Assembly: GCA_026393735.1 (NCBI GenBank)
Contig: JAPKZP010000290.1
Coordinates: 1-8,854, forward strand
Direction: 5' to 3'
Source of the DNA: Acidobacteriota bacterium
Lineage (GTDB): Bacteria > Acidobacteriota > Vicinamibacteria > Vicinamibacterales > JAKQTR01
Length of the DNA: 8,854 bases
Both the position numbers and the translations under genes were made by a program. The notes below the pieces were generated by a model, which worked only from the letters and a program-made list of their open reading frames with translations, was not told the DNA's origin and searched no databases. Every line of letters begins with the position of its first letter. Position 1 is the first letter of the stretch. This document shows positions 6,450 to 8,854 of the stretch, one piece after another.

Positions 6450-8528
6450 ATGACCCGAGTGTTGTTTGGAGCCGCCCTCACGCTGAGCGCGTTCCTCCTG
6501 TTTGTCGTCCAGCCCATGGTCGCGCGGGCGATCCTTCCCTGGTTCGGCGGGTCGTCGTCTCTCTGGACGACCTGCATGCTGTTCTTCCAGTTGGCACTGC
6601 TCCTGGGGTACGGCTACTCGCACGCGCTGACCCGTTTCGCGTCTGCCGTGAAGCAGTTCCGAATTCACGCCGTGCTTCTGGTCGGGAGCGCGCTGGTGCT
6701 GCCGCCTCTCCCGGGTGGCCAGTGGAAGCCCGCGGATCTGCACGATCCGCCGGCGCAGGTTGCCCTGCTACTCCTGATGGTGGTCGGGATGCCGTACCTC
6801 GCGTTGTCGACGACCGCGCCACTCGTGCAGGCGTGGTACGCGCGGGTGTTTCCGGGGCGCTCGCCGTATCGGTTGTACGCATGGTCGAACGCCAGCTCTC
6901 TCGTTGCGCTGATCAGCTACCCCGTCTTGATCGAGCCCTTCTTCACGCTGCGCCAGCAGGGCATGATGTGGAGCGTGCTGTACCTCACATTCGTCGCGGT
7001 CTGTCTTCCGTGCGCGCTCGCGGCGACGAAGAGCCCGGCCCGGCCGGCGAAGCCCGCGCGCCGCGCGGCGAAGCCCGCTCCAGACCCCCGCGCGCCCGGC
7101 GTCCGCGAGATGGCCGTCTGGCTGTGGCTCGCGTTCCTTGCGTCGACGGTGCTTCTCGGCACCACGAATGAGCTCTGCCAGGACATCGCCGTCGTGCCGT
7201 TTCTCTGGGTGGTTCCCTTGAGCCTCTATCTGGCGACCTTCGTGCTGTGCTTCCAGTGGGACTGGCTCTATCGGCGGAGGATGTTCCTTCCGCTGTCCGT
7301 GTTGTGCATCTGGGCCATGGGCGAGAGCAGCTACCTGGGAGCCGAGCCGCCGCTCCGGCTGGATGTCGCAATCTGGTGCGCCGCGCTGTTCGTGTTCTGC
7401 ATGATCTGCCATGGCGAGTTGGTCCGGCGGCAGCCAGGCAAGGACCATCTGACGCTCTTCTACGTGGTGATGGCGGCCGGCGGCGCGCTCGGAGGCGTGT
7501 GCGTCGCGCTCGTCGCCCCGCATGTGTTTTCGTCATTTCTCGAGCTTCCACTTGGGCTGGCCGCCATCGTGGTGACCGCGGCGCTGATGCTCGCCGCCGG
7601 TGGCTCGTCCGGAGTGAATCGATGGCGGATTCCCGTGTCCGGACGCGCGGTCGCGATGCTGTACCTCCTCGTGGCCGGAGGCATGACGGCGTATGTGCGT
7701 TCGGGAGCGGATCCAGGGGGATCGGTGCTGGACCAGCGTCGGAACTTCTTTGGCGTCGTTCGCGTTGAGGAGGGGCCGGAGGGTGACGGTGGACCCGATC
7801 TCCGGTGGCTGTTCAACGGCCGAATCGTGCACGGCGCGCAGTTCCGGCAGGCCGGGAAGGCGCGTGTGCCGACCACGTACTTCTCCGGGCGCAGCGGCCT
7901 CGGCCTTGCGCTGGTCAACCTCCCCCGCCGCGGCAGGGATCGGCACATCGGCGTCGTGGGCCTCGGCGCCGGCACGATTGCGGCCTATGGCCATGCAGGT
8001 GATCGACTGCGATTCTACGAGATCAACCCGTTGGTGCAGGAACTGACCCAGCAGTACTTCACCTTCATCTCCCAGTGCCCGTGCCGCGTCGATGTGGTTA
8101 TTGGCGACGCGCGGGTCAGCCTCGAGCGCGAGTCGCCGCAGGACTTCGATTTCCTCGTCCTGGACGCCTTCAGCGGGGACGCCATTCCCACCCACCTGCT
8201 GACGGCGGAGGCGCTTCAGGTTTATCTCCGGCATCTGCGCCCGGACGGCATCCTGGCTTTTCACATCTCGAATGCGTACGTCGATCTGACGCCCGTGCTG
8301 CGCGGGCTGGCGGATGCGGGAGGCCTGACCGGGATGCTCGTCCAGAACGAGGAAAACGACGAACAGTGCATCTTCGGCGCCGACTGGGTGCTGCTGAGCC
8401 GAAACCCGCGAGTGATAGACCGACCCGGGTTTCGTGCGTTCTCCAGCCCCGGATGGCGACAGGCGTCGTCCATCTACTGGACCGACGATTTCACCAGCCT
8501 GGCGAGGGTCTTCAGTCGCACGCCATGA
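6450..8528 (+). CDS. Fused polytopic membrane / spermidine-synthase-like protein, 692 aa
   Basis: The N-terminal part (about 1-416) is an integral membrane domain with about twelve or thirteen hydrophobic segments. It includes the family-like FVVQPMVARAILPWFGG (18-34) and YRLYAWSNASSLVALISYP (140-158). A Lys/Pro/Ala/Arg-rich loop (194-217) splits it in two, as in two six-helix bundles. The C-terminal part (about 430-690) is a spermidine-synthase-like Rossmann domain: GVVGLGAGTIAAYG (501-514), YEINP (523-527), IGDAR (551-555), LDAFSGDAIPTHLLT (571-585), then LRPDGILAFHIS (596-607). The family is annotated as fused MFS/spermidine synthase. Here the DAFSGDAIP loop replaces the substrate loop of true spermidine synthases, so polyamine synthesis is doubtful; the real reaction is unknown. 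The protein should sit in the inner membrane with the enzymatic domain probably cytoplasmic. The ATG at 6450 starts directly at a hydrophobic helix, as in relatives. It is divergent from the methyltransferase, with no downstream partner in the window. Confidence 0.88.
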   Translation: MTRVLFGAALTLSAFLLFVVQPMVARAILPWFGGSSSLWTTCMLFFQLALLLGYGYSHALTRFASAVKQFRIHAVLLVGSALVLPPLPGGQWKPADLHDPPAQVALLLLMVVGMPYLALSTTAPLVQAWYARVFPGRSPYRLYAWSNASSLVALISYPVLIEPFFTLRQQGMMWSVLYLTFVAVCLPCALAATKSPARPAKPARRAAKPAPDPRAPGVREMAVWLWLAFLASTVLLGTTNELCQDIAVVPFLWVVPLSLYLATFVLCFQWDWLYRRRMFLPLSVLCIWAMGESSYLGAEPPLRLDVAIWCAALFVFCMICHGELVRRQPGKDHLTLFYVVMAAGGALGGVCVALVAPHVFSSFLELPLGLAAIVVTAALMLAAGGSSGVNRWRIPVSGRAVAMLYLLVAGGMTAYVRSGADPGGSVLDQRRNFFGVVRVEEGPEGDGGPDLRWLFNGRIVHGAQFRQAGKARVPTTYFSGRSGLGLALVNLPRRGRDRHIGVVGLGAGTIAAYGHAGDRLRFYEINPLVQELTQQYFTFISQCPCRVDVVIGDARVSLERESPQDFDFLVLDAFSGDAIPTHLLTAEALQVYLRHLRPDGILAFHISNAYVDLTPVLRGLADAGGLTGMLVQNEENDEQCIFGADWVLLSRNPRVIDRPGFRAFSSPGWRQASSIYWTDDFTSLARVFSRTP

Positions 8529-8819
8529 GCGGTCCTGACGATGTTTGCGCGTCGGCCTCCAGCCATGGCACAAGCCGGGAAGGCCCCAATCCCAGATTCT
8601 CGATCAGGCGACATGCTTCACCCACGACCCCACCCGGTCGGTCGGGAGCGCGTGTCGGGGGCGGCGCGCGACCTCGCCGACTGCGCCGCCAACGGGCTGA
8701 GCGCCGACTGGCGGATGAACATTGCCTGCAATGCCGGTCCGCAGGCGACGCCGGCCACCGACTTTGGAAGGGACTCCACGACGTGGCCTATTAATCGTCC
8801 CTGACGTCCCCGATACTGT
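8529..8819. other. Intergenic stretch with no recognisable gene
   Basis: I find no reading frame here with a family-like motif, plausible start or ribosome site on either strand. The longest plus-strand frame (8541-8804) starts inside unstructured sequence and translates to Arg/Pro/Ala-rich text without recognisable domains. The longest minus-strand frame (8618-8848) runs across the palindrome at the right edge. A short hairpin (CCCG, six bases, CGGG around 8633-8646) has no T-tract, so no terminator is called. The stretch probably holds the end of the preceding transcript and the upstream region of a gene beyond the window. Confidence 0.4.
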
Positions 8820-8835
8820 TGAGTAAATCTACTCA
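8820..8835. promoter_or_regulatory. 16-bp near-perfect palindrome, probable repressor operator
   Basis: TGAGTAAATCTACTCA pairs seven of eight positions across its centre: six outer base pairs (TGAGTA with TACTCA), one mismatch, then A-T. It lies in a locally A+T-richer patch just inside the right edge, where the next gene's promoter would be expected. The preceding bases ATACTGT give a context that resembles Rrf2/IscR-type sites (ATAC, then TTGACT, an A/T centre and AGTC), but with GAGT in place of GACT. The regulator and the target gene are not visible. Confidence 0.45.
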
Positions 8836-8854
8836 GACAGATGAGCAATCCACG

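Noticed and set aside
8541..8804. An 87-residue frame after the membrane/SpeE-like gene
   Set aside because: No ribosome site, no recognisable motif and a composition typical of chance frames in G+C-rich DNA.

Overview
The window is G+C-rich (about two thirds by eye), with tightly packed coding, weak or absent Shine-Dalgarno sequences at several starts, and long open frames on the non-coding strand. The gene families (a giant BadF/BcrA-type activase, a bacterial FAM173-like exported methyltransferase, a fused membrane/spermidine-synthase-like protein and the trace of a GH13 amylase) suggest a soil or sediment bacterium of the Acidobacteriota type. That placement is an inference from gene content; other high-G+C phyla are possible. 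No rRNA, tRNA, CRISPR array, insertion sequence or phage gene was seen.

Layout. (1) 1-225: intergenic or leader DNA with a possible promoter. (2) 226-5426, plus strand: a two-gene operon. The first gene encodes a 603-residue 2-hydroxyacyl-CoA dehydratase (HgdB/BcrB-C)-like iron-sulfur protein. The second encodes a 1130-residue protein with two BadF/BcrA-type ATPase domains in tandem, a cysteine-cluster linker and a C-terminal DUF2229-type domain. The genes overlap by four bases (ATGA), so their translation is probably coupled. (3) 5467-5667, minus strand: a short reading frame resembling the C-terminal beta-domain of a GH13 alpha-amylase or glucosidase, probably a remnant. (4) 5753-6346, minus strand: a SAM-dependent methyltransferase of FAM173-like type with an N-terminal signal or anchor sequence. 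(5) 6450-8528, plus strand, divergent from it: a polytopic membrane protein fused to a spermidine-synthase-like domain, preceded by a -10 element so close that the mRNA may be leaderless. (6) 8529-8854: no convincing gene, but a near-perfect 16-bp palindrome close to the right edge looks like an operator for a gene beyond the window.

The main biological interest is the operon at 226-5426. Characterised activases are homodimers that hold one [4Fe-4S] cluster between subunits and use ATP to push low-potential electrons into a dehydratase or reductase. Here both activase halves sit on one chain. Each keeps a cysteine pair spaced exactly 39 residues apart, as in HgdC. The chain continues through a CX5CX2CX3C cluster into a domain whose cysteine pattern parallels the separately encoded 603-residue partner. 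I infer an ATP-driven electron-transfer machine in which the DUF2229 domain and the 603-residue protein form a heterodimeric reductase core. No CoA-ligase, CoA-transferase, thiolase or ferredoxin gene lies beside it, so its substrate cannot be read from this window.
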